Shown piece after piece: positions 8,205 to 15,874 of a DNA stretch of 54,117 bases. Position 1 is the stretch's first letter. Each line of letters starts with the position of its first letter. The notes under the pieces were generated by a model. The model searched no databases. It saw only the letters and a program-made list of their open reading frames with translations, and was not told the origin of the DNA. The DNA is from a virus. The stretch covers positions 1 through 54,117 of IMG/VR virus record IMGVR_UViG_3300003322_000405; one strand, 5' to 3'. A program made the translations under genes and the position numbers.

Positions 8205-9842
8205 TTAAGTCACTGCTGTCAAAGACTGTTGGGCCTGACCCAACTGCGCGGCGGCCTGTCCGGCATTGGCCAGATTCGCGATCTGTGTTTGTGCCTGCTG
8301 GTCAGCGGCGTGCTGATCGGTGATCTGCTTCATGGCATCTTCGGTGCGCATCCACTTGGCAGGCGTCCCGACGCCGTTCAGTGCATCGCGCAGCGCGGCC
8401 TGAACATCGAGCATCTGGCCTGCGACCGGATCCATCGTGACGGCCTGGTCGATGAGCTGCTTCGACTCCAGGAACTGCTGGCCCTTCTTGCGCTCGATCG
8501 CTTGGTGCAACGGTGATTCGAAGCGGAAGCGGATATCAGCGCCGCGAATCGAATCGGGGATATCGGCGGGTGATCCAAACGCGCCGGAGCGCATCAGGGA
8601 TTCGAAGGTGTCGTCGCAAAGAGCTGCGTTGTATTCCATCTCCATCGGCTCAAAGAGCGGCAGCGCGGTCCGGATGTATTCCTGGATCCGCTGGCTCGTC
8701 TCATACGCCGTCATGGGTTGAGCGGTCTGCGGTGGCAGGTTGAGCTTGTTCAGGTAGAACGCCTGACTCAACATCTCACGCGCATCCTGCAGCTGCTCGT
8801 GGCCAATCGGCATGCCGCGCAGGTCCTGCGTGATCGGTCGCAACACCTCCCCCAACTTCTCGTCGTACTCGCTATCGACCCAGGTGATGCCGCCCGCGTA
8901 GATGGCCACATCCGAGCGGATGGCTTCCTTGGTTGCGATCAGAGGCGGACGCACCGCCATCTCTCCTGCTTCGAGCAAGGTGAGAGTCATGGCTTGAATG
9001 AGGCGGGCGTCCGGCAACCCAGCCACCGTGGCGGGCGAGTAGGCGTATTGCGAGCCTGACACCGTTTGCCAGCGGGGAATCGTGTAGATGCGGCTGAAGG
9101 AGCCGATCTCCTCGAGGAGCGTCTTGTTCTCGACGTCGATGTAGACCGAAACCCACGGATAGCGCTTGAGCTTCGGGTCTTCACCTTCGTAATCCTCGGA
9201 CGACAGCACCACGTGCTGGCAGTTGATCTCCCGATGGGGAGACTTCTCCTTCGCATCCTTGACGGTCTGGTGAGCGGTCTTCGGGAACAGCTTCAACAGG
9301 TCGCGCACTGTCGGTTTCCAGCGGCGATACACCTCGTTGATGGTGCCGTTGTAACCCTCGATCCAGACAACATCCTTCAGGTGCCAGCAGCGATACAGCA
9401 GCGTCTGCGTGCGCATGTCGAGCTCGCGCCCGATCACGCACTGTCCGAAGGCGGCAAAGTCGTGATCGCCCTCCTTCGTAGCACGGACAAACTGACTCAG
9501 CCGGTCGTACATCGCTCGGCGCTGCACACCGGAGGCCCACTCCAGCCATTGACGGCCGGCCTGGTCGAGTCGCTCTTCGCGCTCGACCGTGATGCCAAAC
9601 CACTCTTCATCCCGAGGCCTGAGCATGGACGAAAACGCGTTGCCCAATTCCCGGCGGACGATGAGCGGATAGCTCGAATTCAGATCTTCCGCGAACTGCT
9701 CACCCAGGTAGTGCTGGCGCGTGAACTGCGCCCGCTCGGGGTAGAAGTTCTCCGCGATCTCCTGCCACAGGCTCATGACGCCGGAGCGCTTGGTGAAGTG
9801 ATGCTCCGCGCGATCGATGAGCGTGGTGATGCGATCCGGCAT
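8205..9842 (-). CDS. Portal / head-to-tail connector protein, 545 aa
   Basis: It should form the dodecameric DNA gate at the capsid vertex. The N-terminus (FTKRSGVMSLWQEIAENFYP and PLIVRRELGNAFSSMLRPRD) and middle (LPDARLIQAMTLTLLEAGEM; PPLIATKEAI) match the podovirus head-tail connector family. The C-terminal about 60 residues are Gln/Ala-rich (DQHAADQQAQTQIANLANAG), which may form the barrel helix. Start ATG at 9842 overlaps the upstream stop (TAATG). It lies directly downstream of TerL and two small genes. Confidence 0.88.
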   Translation of the reverse strand: MPDRITTLIDRAEHHFTKRSGVMSLWQEIAENFYPERAQFTRQHYLGEQFAEDLNSSYPLIVRRELGNAFSSMLRPRDEEWFGITVEREERLDQAGRQWLEWASGVQRRAMYDRLSQFVRATKEGDHDFAAFGQCVIGRELDMRTQTLLYRCWHLKDVVWIEGYNGTINEVYRRWKPTVRDLLKLFPKTAHQTVKDAKEKSPHREINCQHVVLSSEDYEGEDPKLKRYPWVSVYIDVENKTLLEEIGSFSRIYTIPRWQTVSGSQYAYSPATVAGLPDARLIQAMTLTLLEAGEMAVRPPLIATKEAIRSDVAIYAGGITWVDSEYDEKLGEVLRPITQDLRGMPIGHEQLQDAREMLSQAFYLNKLNLPPQTAQPMTAYETSQRIQEYIRTALPLFEPMEMEYNAALCDDTFESLMRSGAFGSPADIPDSIRGADIRFRFESPLHQAIERKKGQQFLESKQLIDQAVTMDPVAGQMLDVQAALRDALNGVGTPAKWMRTEDAMKQITDQHAADQQAQTQIANLANAGQAAAQLGQAQQSLTAVT

Positions 9843-10078
9843 TACGCGCCCAACTGATCGCCAGAATCAGGCTGAGACAGAATCGTGGAAGCTCGCCCGG
9901 TCCGCTGAAGCGCCCGGGTCTCAGCCAGCCTTTTCGCCCGCTGAACATCCTGATCAGTCGGCATCGCCAACACCTGCGGTGTCGTGATCGTCTTGGGTGT
10001 GAAGTTCAACCCCACCGCGCTGGACACCGCGCGGTCGATGGGATCGATCTTGTGCAAGGTCTGTTGAAGCTTGGCCAT
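9842..10078 (-). CDS. Hypothetical protein between TerL and portal, 78 aa
   Basis: A small, mostly helical protein (DQDVQRAKRLAETRALQRTG) with no recognised motif. Both junctions are TAATG overlaps with its neighbours, so it is translated as part of the packaging block. Confidence 0.6.
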   Translation of the reverse strand: MAKLQQTLHKIDPIDRAVSSAVGLNFTPKTITTPQVLAMPTDQDVQRAKRLAETRALQRTGRASTILSQPDSGDQLGA

Positions 10079-10287
10079 TAGTAAGATCCGAAGGTGGCGG
10101 GCGACGAGTTGCCGACCTGTTGCACCGGCGTGCCCAACACGGTGCGCGCCTGAGGTCGCTTCTTGTTCGCGACGGCCGCCTGTTGTCCCGTGATGCTCGC
10201 GAGTCGATTCACTTCACTCTGCGGCAAAGCAGTTTGTACGGGTTGCTGTTGAACCTGCTTTGTACCGCTATCGAACAGACCGCCCAT
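10078..10287 (-). CDS. Small TerL-linked virion-region protein, 69 aa
   Basis: It begins MGGLFDSGTKQVQQQP; short proteins opening with MGGLF/MGGxFS are common next to terminase and portal genes of podoviruses. The start ATG at 10287 shares a base with the TerL stop (TGATG), and the stop overlaps the next start. Function unknown. Confidence 0.6.
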   Translation of the reverse strand: MGGLFDSGTKQVQQQPVQTALPQSEVNRLASITGQQAAVANKKRPQARTVLGTPVQQVGNSSPATFGSY

Positions 10288-11954
10288 CAGGATCTCCTTC
10301 GCCCGAGACTGACACCCGGCGTGCTTCCGCCGCGCCGAGGTCCCAGATTGATTGTTGGCATGACGTGCCGGTTGACCCGCTGATCCTGGCGCCAAACGCC
10401 ATAGTGCGTGGCCATCTTTCCGCCCATGAACCACGCCATGACCACGGCGTCACCACGATCAGTTGATCGGCCCAACCGATCGCAGACGTCCTCCTTCTTC
10501 TCCACCTTGATGCCATTCGGCGTGATCTCGAAGGTAGGCGCGGTGAGGTCGGCTACGAGCACCGGATCCTCAGGAAGATTGATCGGACTCCCGCCGTCCT
10601 GAGCCGGATCCAAGGCCTCTCGAAACATCCAGTACGCCGCAGACCGGGTGTTCGTGAACCGCATCTTCCCGTCGCGGCTGCGCTTGGTCGTGGCTTCCGC
10701 GCCTTTGTACTGCGCCACCTCGACACTGTTGGCTTTGAGGTGGTCGTGAGTAGAGCCGCCGTAACCACCGCCCATGTCGATGACGACCAAGGCGTCATGC
10801 TTGCGGTGACTGATCACCAGTCCCGCGCAGTGCGGCCCGATGTGATCCATCGGGATGTCTTTGCCAGGGATCTCGATCAGCGGCGCATACCAGCCGTCGT
10901 GTCGGTTCGCGATGATCATCGGATCATCACCACCGCCCGACGCGTCCACGCCCATGGCGCACATCGGAATCCCTTCCGGCGGTGTCGGCTTCCAGCGCTC
11001 CTGGGCTGCCCGAATCCAGGCGGTTGGAATCACCTGGTGCGGCTGATCCTGACGCGCCAACATGAAGTTGCCGCTGATCAACCGCTCGCGGAATTCAGCA
11101 GGCACGCCCGCCAAGGTGGTGGCGTACTTCTGCGCGTCGTAGAACGGGTTATCGGTGAATTTGGACGGCACGAAGGTGCGCGACTGGGCATACACCTTCT
11201 GGCCGGCCAACAGGGTCCAGTCTCCCTTGTTGCACTCGACGTCCCTACCATCATCGTCCGGTAGGAAGTAACGGAGTTCACCGGGCTGAGCGGGGTTTGG
11301 GTAATTCTCGTTCAACCATGGCCCGAAGTAGTCGATGAGCCAATCGCCCACCGAGTCCAACGGAGGGTTGCTCGCCATCACCACTCGCGTGCGTTGGCCC
11401 GGTCGGTCGGTACGCAACCAACCCATCAGCAGACGAACCAATGCTTCCGGAAATTGCGCGGCCTCGTCGAAGCAGATCAGGTCGTGGTCAACGCCTTGGT
11501 GCCCGGCGATACCCTTATCACCTAAGCCAGCGAAGTGGATCACACCGCCATCGGGCTTGCGGTACTTGGGCCTGGAACCACCGATGAAGTCATCATCCGA
11601 TCCAACGATCTTCTTCGCCGTATCGATCAGTCCTTCGAGGTCGGTGAAGTTGCGACGAACAATGAGCGAGCGGTAGTGCTCATTCAGCGCAAGCCCGATC
11701 TCCAGTGCCGTCTTGCCGCCGCCCGGGTTACCTCCAAACAGCAGCACGTCCGCCGAACTGAAATACCCTTCAGTCTGCGGACCCGGTGAAGGAATGAAGC
11801 GCATCGACTTGGTGGCTTCGATGGCTTCATGTTCGACGGCCTTGCGATCCTCTGGGCTCAATCCATTGAGCCGATTGAGGATTTCGTCGAGGTTCAAATT
11901 AAATCCGCCAATTGGCGGATTTATTCGGCCACCAATTGCGTGCCCAACAGGCAA
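10287..11954 (-). CDS. terL: Terminase large subunit (TerL), up to 555 aa
   Basis: ATP-driven DNA packaging motor and nuclease. Walker A GGNPGGGKT at residues 74-82, Walker B LICFDE at 159-164, coupling motif VVMASNP near 191-197, and nuclease acidic residues Asp337 (GVDASGGGDD), Asp393 (VVIDMGGG) and Asp499/Asp502 (STDRGDAVVM) are all present (numbering from the longest start). The longest start is TTG at 11954, but this would place the 22-bp palindrome at 11901-11922 inside the coding region. A TTG at 11897 just after it fits the usual N-terminus (LNLDEILNRL) better. Unusually, three beta-rich genes separate it from TerS. Confidence 0.93.
   Translation of the reverse strand: MPVGHAIGGRINPPIGGFNLNLDEILNRLNGLSPEDRKAVEHEAIEATKSMRFIPSPGPQTEGYFSSADVLLFGGNPGGGKTALEIGLALNEHYRSLIVRRNFTDLEGLIDTAKKIVGSDDDFIGGSRPKYRKPDGGVIHFAGLGDKGIAGHQGVDHDLICFDEAAQFPEALVRLLMGWLRTDRPGQRTRVVMASNPPLDSVGDWLIDYFGPWLNENYPNPAQPGELRYFLPDDDGRDVECNKGDWTLLAGQKVYAQSRTFVPSKFTDNPFYDAQKYATTLAGVPAEFRERLISGNFMLARQDQPHQVIPTAWIRAAQERWKPTPPEGIPMCAMGVDASGGGDDPMIIANRHDGWYAPLIEIPGKDIPMDHIGPHCAGLVISHRKHDALVVIDMGGGYGGSTHDHLKANSVEVAQYKGAEATTKRSRDGKMRFTNTRSAAYWMFREALDPAQDGGSPINLPEDPVLVADLTAPTFEITPNGIKVEKKEDVCDRLGRSTDRGDAVVMAWFMGGKMATHYGVWRQDQRVNRHVMPTINLGPRRGGSTPGVSLGRRRS
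11901..11922. repeat. Perfect 22-bp palindrome, copy 1 of 2
   Basis: AAATCCGCC-AATT-GGCGGATTT, a perfect palindrome. The same 25-base stretch including the following ATT occurs again at 47493-47517. Here it lies between the end of a beta-rich structural gene (12009) and the likely TerL start. On the minus strand it is followed by AATTTG, a weak T-run, so it may be a terminator or an mRNA processing site. Confidence 0.75.
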
Positions 11955-12008
11955 AGGCGAAGGGGTGCAGCGTGGGTGCGCCTTCCCAATACGCCTTGCT
12001 CCGGCGCA

Positions 12009-12824
12009 TCAAACACGCGGCCCGTTGACGTGCACGTAGTCAACGGTGACCGTGGGCGCGCCACTGGTGCCGCGGTTGAAGGCAGCGATGACCGGTGTCA
12101 GCGGGATGGTTGGCGTCACTGCACCCGAGATCGGGCCACTACCCACCTGAATGCCGTTGCGCCAAAAGGATGCCATGCCCGCAGCAGTCACACCGATGTG
12201 CCACGTTTCGTAGGTGGCGGCGACCGGCGCGATACCGCTGTTCTGCATGGTGGCGTCGACATCATTTGCCACACCGGTCAACCACCAGTTCTTGGTAGCC
12301 ATGGAGGTGTCGAACATCACACCCACCGCATCGGTCGCCGTGGTGGTGAACGTATCCGCAGAAGCGGCCGAGTTGATCGGCATCTCGAGGGCGGCGGTCT
12401 GATCCGTGAGCCCGAGGAATACCGCGATGGCACTGATAGCGGAGATCTTCACCCGGGTCTGGAACACGATTCCGCCCGAGTCTGCGCGCCACACGAGACC
12501 CGCATCCAACTGAACCCCTGCGACCGCCATGGACGCAGTCGTGTTGCCCGTCGTTCCAACAACCGTTCCGCTGGGAGCCGGTGTCACCGTCCAGTCTACG
12601 CAGGCCGCATCCGATCCCTTACGCGACCGCAAACCATCCAGGATGGTGGTGGAGTACGCCACTGCAGCCCCTTCGAAGTCGCGGTGAAAGACCGTCCGAC
12701 TGGGAGAGCTGTAGTCGAACTGGTTACCGTTGTCGCCGGCGCGAAAGCCAGCAGGGGCGAGCAATCGGCCGGCCGAGTCGAAACCCAACTTGCGGCCAAA
12801 GAGGGAAGTGAGAATTTCGGACAT
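12009..12824 (-). CDS. Lectin-like (LamG/jelly-roll type) structural protein, 271 aa
   Basis: The protein opens ILTSLFGRKLGFDSAGRLLA, which resembles the start of the 78-aa protein at 13394-13630 (ILHSLLGRQCGLDKDDNLVI), so the two are probably related at their N-termini. Residues about 100-265 are beta-rich with a WHIGV..GMASFWRNGIQVG stretch typical of concanavalin/LamG-like jelly rolls. It is probably a virion surface or fibre-associated protein; the ligand is unknown. Start ATG at 12824 follows GAGGAT. A 90-base gap (12825-12914) with no gene precedes it. Confidence 0.6.
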   Translation of the reverse strand: MSEILTSLFGRKLGFDSAGRLLAPAGFRAGDNGNQFDYSSPSRTVFHRDFEGAAVAYSTTILDGLRSRKGSDAACVDWTVTPAPSGTVVGTTGNTTASMAVAGVQLDAGLVWRADSGGIVFQTRVKISAISAIAVFLGLTDQTAALEMPINSAASADTFTTTATDAVGVMFDTSMATKNWWLTGVANDVDATMQNSGIAPVAATYETWHIGVTAAGMASFWRNGIQVGSGPISGAVTPTIPLTPVIAAFNRGTSGAPTVTVDYVHVNGPRV

Positions 12825-12914
12825 GAGTGGATCCTCAGTAATGAAACTGCTTGGTGCTTGGGCGGACTCCGTTCCGCTGCTGTGCGCCTATCAGCCGACG
12901 CGTGGCTCCAATCG

Positions 12915-13412
12915 TTAGGCGCCTACGATGCCGCTTCTGCCCAGGAGTACCGTGTAGAAAGGTGGCGTCGCGCCCGTGTTTACGCCGTTTGCATAGCCGA
13001 CGACCTGGGTATCAGTTGGGCCGGTTGCAGAGACGACACGACCCGCGGTGACGGTGCTTCGCTTGATCCACTTGTTAGCCGTCGGCGTGCCTTCCTCGGC
13101 GTTGACGTTCACGCTGCCGCTGTGACACACCATCATGTAAGCCCCCGCCGTCACCAAGCTCGAATACATGGCCGCGCCGAGCACCGGGTTGGTAATCGTC
13201 GTCGTGCCCTGAACGCAACGGTTACCGTTGAATTCCAGCAAGTCCCACTGGTTGATGGTGGCCGTGTTCGTACGCCAACTGGTGCCTTCCCGGCCGGTGA
13301 GAGAGTCCGTCCACTTGAACGTCAGGGTATTGCTGACGCCGATCGTAGCGTCCATCAGCAGTTTGCCGCCTTGAAGGGCGGTCACGAGCGCGGTCAGATC
13401 AGCGTACAGCAC
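12915..13412 (-). CDS. Beta-rich structural protein, 165 aa, possibly continuing the upstream reading frame
   Basis: It starts with GTG at 13412, 19 bases before the stop of the upstream 78-aa gene. The sequence (TALVTALQGGKLLMDATIGV; NQWDLLEFNGNRCVQGTTTI) reads as a carbohydrate-binding or jelly-roll type virion protein. The upstream protein breaks off inside a YGAVGDNT motif of the kind that opens pectate-lyase-like tail domains, so the two frames may once have been, or still be, a single product joined by frameshifting. Confidence 0.55.
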   Translation of the reverse strand: MLYADLTALVTALQGGKLLMDATIGVSNTLTFKWTDSLTGREGTSWRTNTATINQWDLLEFNGNRCVQGTTTITNPVLGAAMYSSLVTAGAYMMVCHSGSVNVNAEEGTPTANKWIKRSTVTAGRVVSATGPTDTQVVGYANGVNTGATPPFYTVLLGRSGIVGA

Positions 13413-13630
13413 GCGCGAGCCGTGTTGTCGCCCACCGCCCCGTACGTCTTCGCGTTGACCACTGACGTCGGCGAGAGCACGCCGCCTGAGCCCAGTGTCG
13501 TCAGATCGATGGTAGTCGCTGCGCCATCCCGGCCGTAACCGAGCTTCGTGCCCTGGATGACGAGGTTGTCGTCCTTATCCAGCCCGCACTGACGACCCAA
13601 TAGCGAATGGAGAATGTTTAGCCCTGCCAT
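13394..13630 (-). CDS. Short virion protein N-terminal module, 78 aa
   Basis: MAGLNILHSLLGRQCGLDKD followed by a Gly/Thr-rich part ending in KTYGAVGDNTARACCTLI. ATG at 13630 overlaps the TerS stop (TAATG). The opening resembles that of the 271-aa lectin-like protein two genes downstream. The YGAVGDNT motif is normally followed by a long beta-helix, but here the frame stops 8 residues later. It may be an adaptor module or a truncated or frameshifted gene. Confidence 0.5.
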   Translation of the reverse strand: MAGLNILHSLLGRQCGLDKDDNLVIQGTKLGYGRDGAATTIDLTTLGSGGVLSPTSVVNAKTYGAVGDNTARACCTLI

Positions 13631-14214
13631 TACTGCACCGTCTCTCGTGTGGCTTTGGAGAGCAGGAAGGCGACGCGCCGTGCCCGCTCGGTGTCGGAAA
13701 GTTCTTCGGTTTGGATCGGGCCGCCGTTGGCCCCGGTGTGCTCGTGCTTCTCGACGAAGGCGCCGTTCTTCGTGTGCTTTCCAATGAGTTCCACGCGACG
13801 AATGCGGTCCGATATCTTCACTTTGTGCACGAGGCCAATCGGCACCTTCTTGCCATCGACCTCTTCGAACTCTTGAGCTGTCTCGACACCGGCAATCAGG
13901 CCCTGGCGCCAGATGAGGGGCCATTCCCGAATGGGCTTCAGCGCACCCTTGTCGTCGTAGATATCAGCGAGGTCCGCAACCGCTTCGGTGGAGAGCCGCT
14001 CCAGTACCCAATCGGAGTCGAGCTGAGTGCGCTGAGCCCGCGCCGCTTGAGCAGACTGAACCGCTGCAATGACGTCTGGTTTCGTCAGGTTCTCAGACGC
14101 AATGGCCTTGGCGGTCTTTTCGCTGTATCCGGCGCGAATCGCAGCCTGAGTCCCATTCAAATCAATCAGATACTCGTCCACGAAGCGCTGCTGCTTCGCT
14201 GTCAGCTTCTTCAT
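13630..14214 (-). CDS. terS: Terminase small subunit (TerS), 194 aa
   Basis: It recognises phage DNA to start packaging. The N-terminal KKLTAKQQRFVDEYLIDLNG, TQAAIRAGYSEKTAKAIASE and NLTKPDVIAAVQ is the canonical Terminase_2 helix-turn-helix region (about residues 1-60). A central helical part and a charged C-terminus with SDTERARRVAFLLSKA follow. The ATG at 14214 overlaps the upstream stop (ATGA); a GTG six codons upstream is less likely. Confidence 0.9.
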   Translation of the reverse strand: MKKLTAKQQRFVDEYLIDLNGTQAAIRAGYSEKTAKAIASENLTKPDVIAAVQSAQAARAQRTQLDSDWVLERLSTEAVADLADIYDDKGALKPIREWPLIWRQGLIAGVETAQEFEEVDGKKVPIGLVHKVKISDRIRRVELIGKHTKNGAFVEKHEHTGANGGPIQTEELSDTERARRVAFLLSKATRETVQ

Positions 14215-14561
14215 CTGGGGATCTTTGAACACGTCAGGCAGGCTGCGGTGACGGCCGTTGCGCCAGACTGAGAAACCCGCACGTACGCGAACTTGCCGCG
14301 GAAGCCGTAAATGAACGTTGCTGTCGTCGTTGCGACCAGAGCGCTGGAGGTGGAGTTCAGGTCATCCAGTGCAATGGGGCTGTAGTTCGTGCCGTCGATT
14401 GAGACTGTGACGGCCATCGCACCGGTGGTGCTTCTGAGCTCGAACGTATCCCATTGCGACACGTCAGCCGTCTGTACAACCACATCTGTGTTGTTCGTAC
14501 CCGCGCCGCCGCTGAATCGGAGCGCGTTACCGAATTGATCTGGAGTGGCGAGCGTAGCCAT
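14211..14561 (-). CDS. Beta-rich structural protein, 116 aa
   Basis: Starts MATLATPDQFGNALRFSGGA and continues with alternating strands (VVVQTADVSQWDTFELRSTT; FIYGFRGKFAYVRVSQSG). The start ATG at 14561 shares a base with the previous stop (TGATG). It looks like a small jelly-roll or decoration-type virion protein; no family was recognised. Confidence 0.55.
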   Translation of the reverse strand: MATLATPDQFGNALRFSGGAGTNNTDVVVQTADVSQWDTFELRSTTGAMAVTVSIDGTNYSPIALDDLNSTSSALVATTTATFIYGFRGKFAYVRVSQSGATAVTAACLTCSKIPR

Positions 14562-15697
14562 CAGTGCAACCACCTAGGAAATCTGAAGTTGAGCCAGTGA
14601 CGAGGAGCTGTTCCGCCACCAGGCACCGACAGGGAGCCTTGAGAAAACGTCGCGGTCTGACTGCCGATCGATGCGGAACCACTGCTCGAGGAGCCGAACG
14701 TTCCCTGGCTGAACGTAGCGGTCTGCGAACCGAGAGCGGCATTACCAGTAGCACTGGAGGCCATCGTCCCTTGTGAGAAAGTGGCCGTTTGGCTACCGAG
14801 TGCCGCACTCCCGGTGCTGGATGCGCTGAATGTCCCTTGCGTAAAAGTCGCGGTTTGAGCGCCCAGACTGACCGTGTTGGCCGGGGTTTGAACCTGCGCG
14901 CTCTCTCGAAGCGCAAACCCGGCTATGCCGAGCGGGCCCAGCCTCGGATTGCCCAGCATGGGCGGCCAGGGAGCCGAGGTGACCGGTTGCGTGGGCGAAT
15001 TGTTGCTAGCGCTGAACGTGCCCTGGCTGAATGTCGCCGTCTGCGATCCGAGAGCCGGGTTTACCGCGGCCTCGTTGAACGAGAGGATGAACGCTCCCGT
15101 ATTGGCGCCCGAGGTCGCCACCGACCAGCCACCCGTCAAGCCACTGAGTGCGGTGTACCGTTGGAATCCGGCCGAGAAGAAATCATTGGTGCCGAAGCTG
15201 GATCCCGAGCCGCCCGAGATCGCACTGAAACCACCACCCGAGACGGTTCCTTCATTGTGCGAGTCGTTATAGAGCCAGATGATGGCCCCACCTGGCTGAC
15301 TGCCGGGTGTCAGGCTGTTGGTGGCCCGTGAGGTTCCTGTCGTCTGGACGTTGATAGCGGAGTCGGAGGCAAATCCGGATCCGCCGGTGATCTTGAAGGC
15401 CCACAGCTCCACAAAGGCTGTCGAGGAGCCGCCATTCGGCACCATCGTGACCGTGATGGAGCCGGAGGCGGAGCTATCCTTGACATGACTCGATCCCTGT
15501 GCGCCTCCTACGACACCAGTGCGCTTCTGGCTGTAGTTGCCCGCATTCAGGTTGTCGCTGACGACGAAGGTCGTGCCACTGGGACCGGCGGCATAGCAGA
15601 CGATCGAATCGCCCGCGCTGACTGTCCCCGTTACCTGGAGCTGAGTGACTGCCGAATTTGAGGAGGTCGTCCCGATCAGGGTGGGGGTAATGGCCAT
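14561..15697 (-). CDS. Structural protein with tandem 22-residue repeats, 378 aa
   Basis: The N-terminal about 210 residues form a beta-rich, lectin-like domain (TVSAGDSIVCYAAGPSGTTF; VELWAFKITGGSGFASDSAI). The C-terminal half carries repeats of the form ALGSQTATFSQGTFSAS. One copy is at residue 215, followed by four in register every 22 residues at about 277, 299, 321 and 343. Similar GQTATFxQGT repeats occur in phage and bacterial surface proteins. The tail ends in a basic RHWLNFRFPRWLH segment. It is probably a fibrous virion protein. ATG at 15697 directly abuts the stop of the 58-aa gene. Confidence 0.6.
   Translation of the reverse strand: MAITPTLIGTTSSNSAVTQLQVTGTVSAGDSIVCYAAGPSGTTFVVSDNLNAGNYSQKRTGVVGGAQGSSHVKDSSASGSITVTMVPNGGSSTAFVELWAFKITGGSGFASDSAINVQTTGTSRATNSLTPGSQPGGAIIWLYNDSHNEGTVSGGGFSAISGGSGSSFGTNDFFSAGFQRYTALSGLTGGWSVATSGANTGAFILSFNEAAVNPALGSQTATFSQGTFSASNNSPTQPVTSAPWPPMLGNPRLGPLGIAGFALRESAQVQTPANTVSLGAQTATFTQGTFSASSTGSAALGSQTATFSQGTMASSATGNAALGSQTATFSQGTFGSSSSGSASIGSQTATFSQGSLSVPGGGTAPRHWLNFRFPRWLH
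14618..14869 (-). repeat. Four in-register 66-bp coding repeats
   Basis: These encode residues about 277-360 of the 378-aa protein, each unit giving a version of GSQTATFSQGTF plus a Ser/Ala/Gly linker. A fifth, separated copy lies near 14990-15055. Copy number may vary between isolates through recombination. Confidence 0.7.
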
Positions 15698-15874
15698 TTA
15701 CACATCCGGCAGATGTGCGCCCGCGGCCTCGATCGGCTCCTGCGGATGCACAAAAGTCTTCACGGGGCAATTCCTGCACCACCAGTGCTCAGCCGAAAAT
15801 GGTGTGCCCACGTGATGCTGCCACTGATGCTGACCGTGATTTTCTGGGCACGCGGGTAATTCAGGTGTGCTCAC
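15698..15874 (-). CDS. Small His/Cys-rich protein, 58 aa
   Basis: The GTG start at 15874 overlaps the upstream stop (GTGA), and the TAA at 15700-15698 is directly followed by the next ATG. This exact fit between neighbours supports a real gene despite its size. It has CPENHGQHQWQHH and EHWWCRNCP, a set of Cys and His residues that could bind a metal. It lies among structural genes; function unknown. Confidence 0.6.
   Translation of the reverse strand: MSTPELPACPENHGQHQWQHHVGTPFSAEHWWCRNCPVKTFVHPQEPIEAAGAHLPDV

Noticed and set aside
11829-13538. Plus-strand open frame of 569 codons over TerL start and three structural genes
   Set aside because: Spans several minus-strand genes joined by stop-start overlaps; Arg/His-rich composition typical of an antisense shadow.
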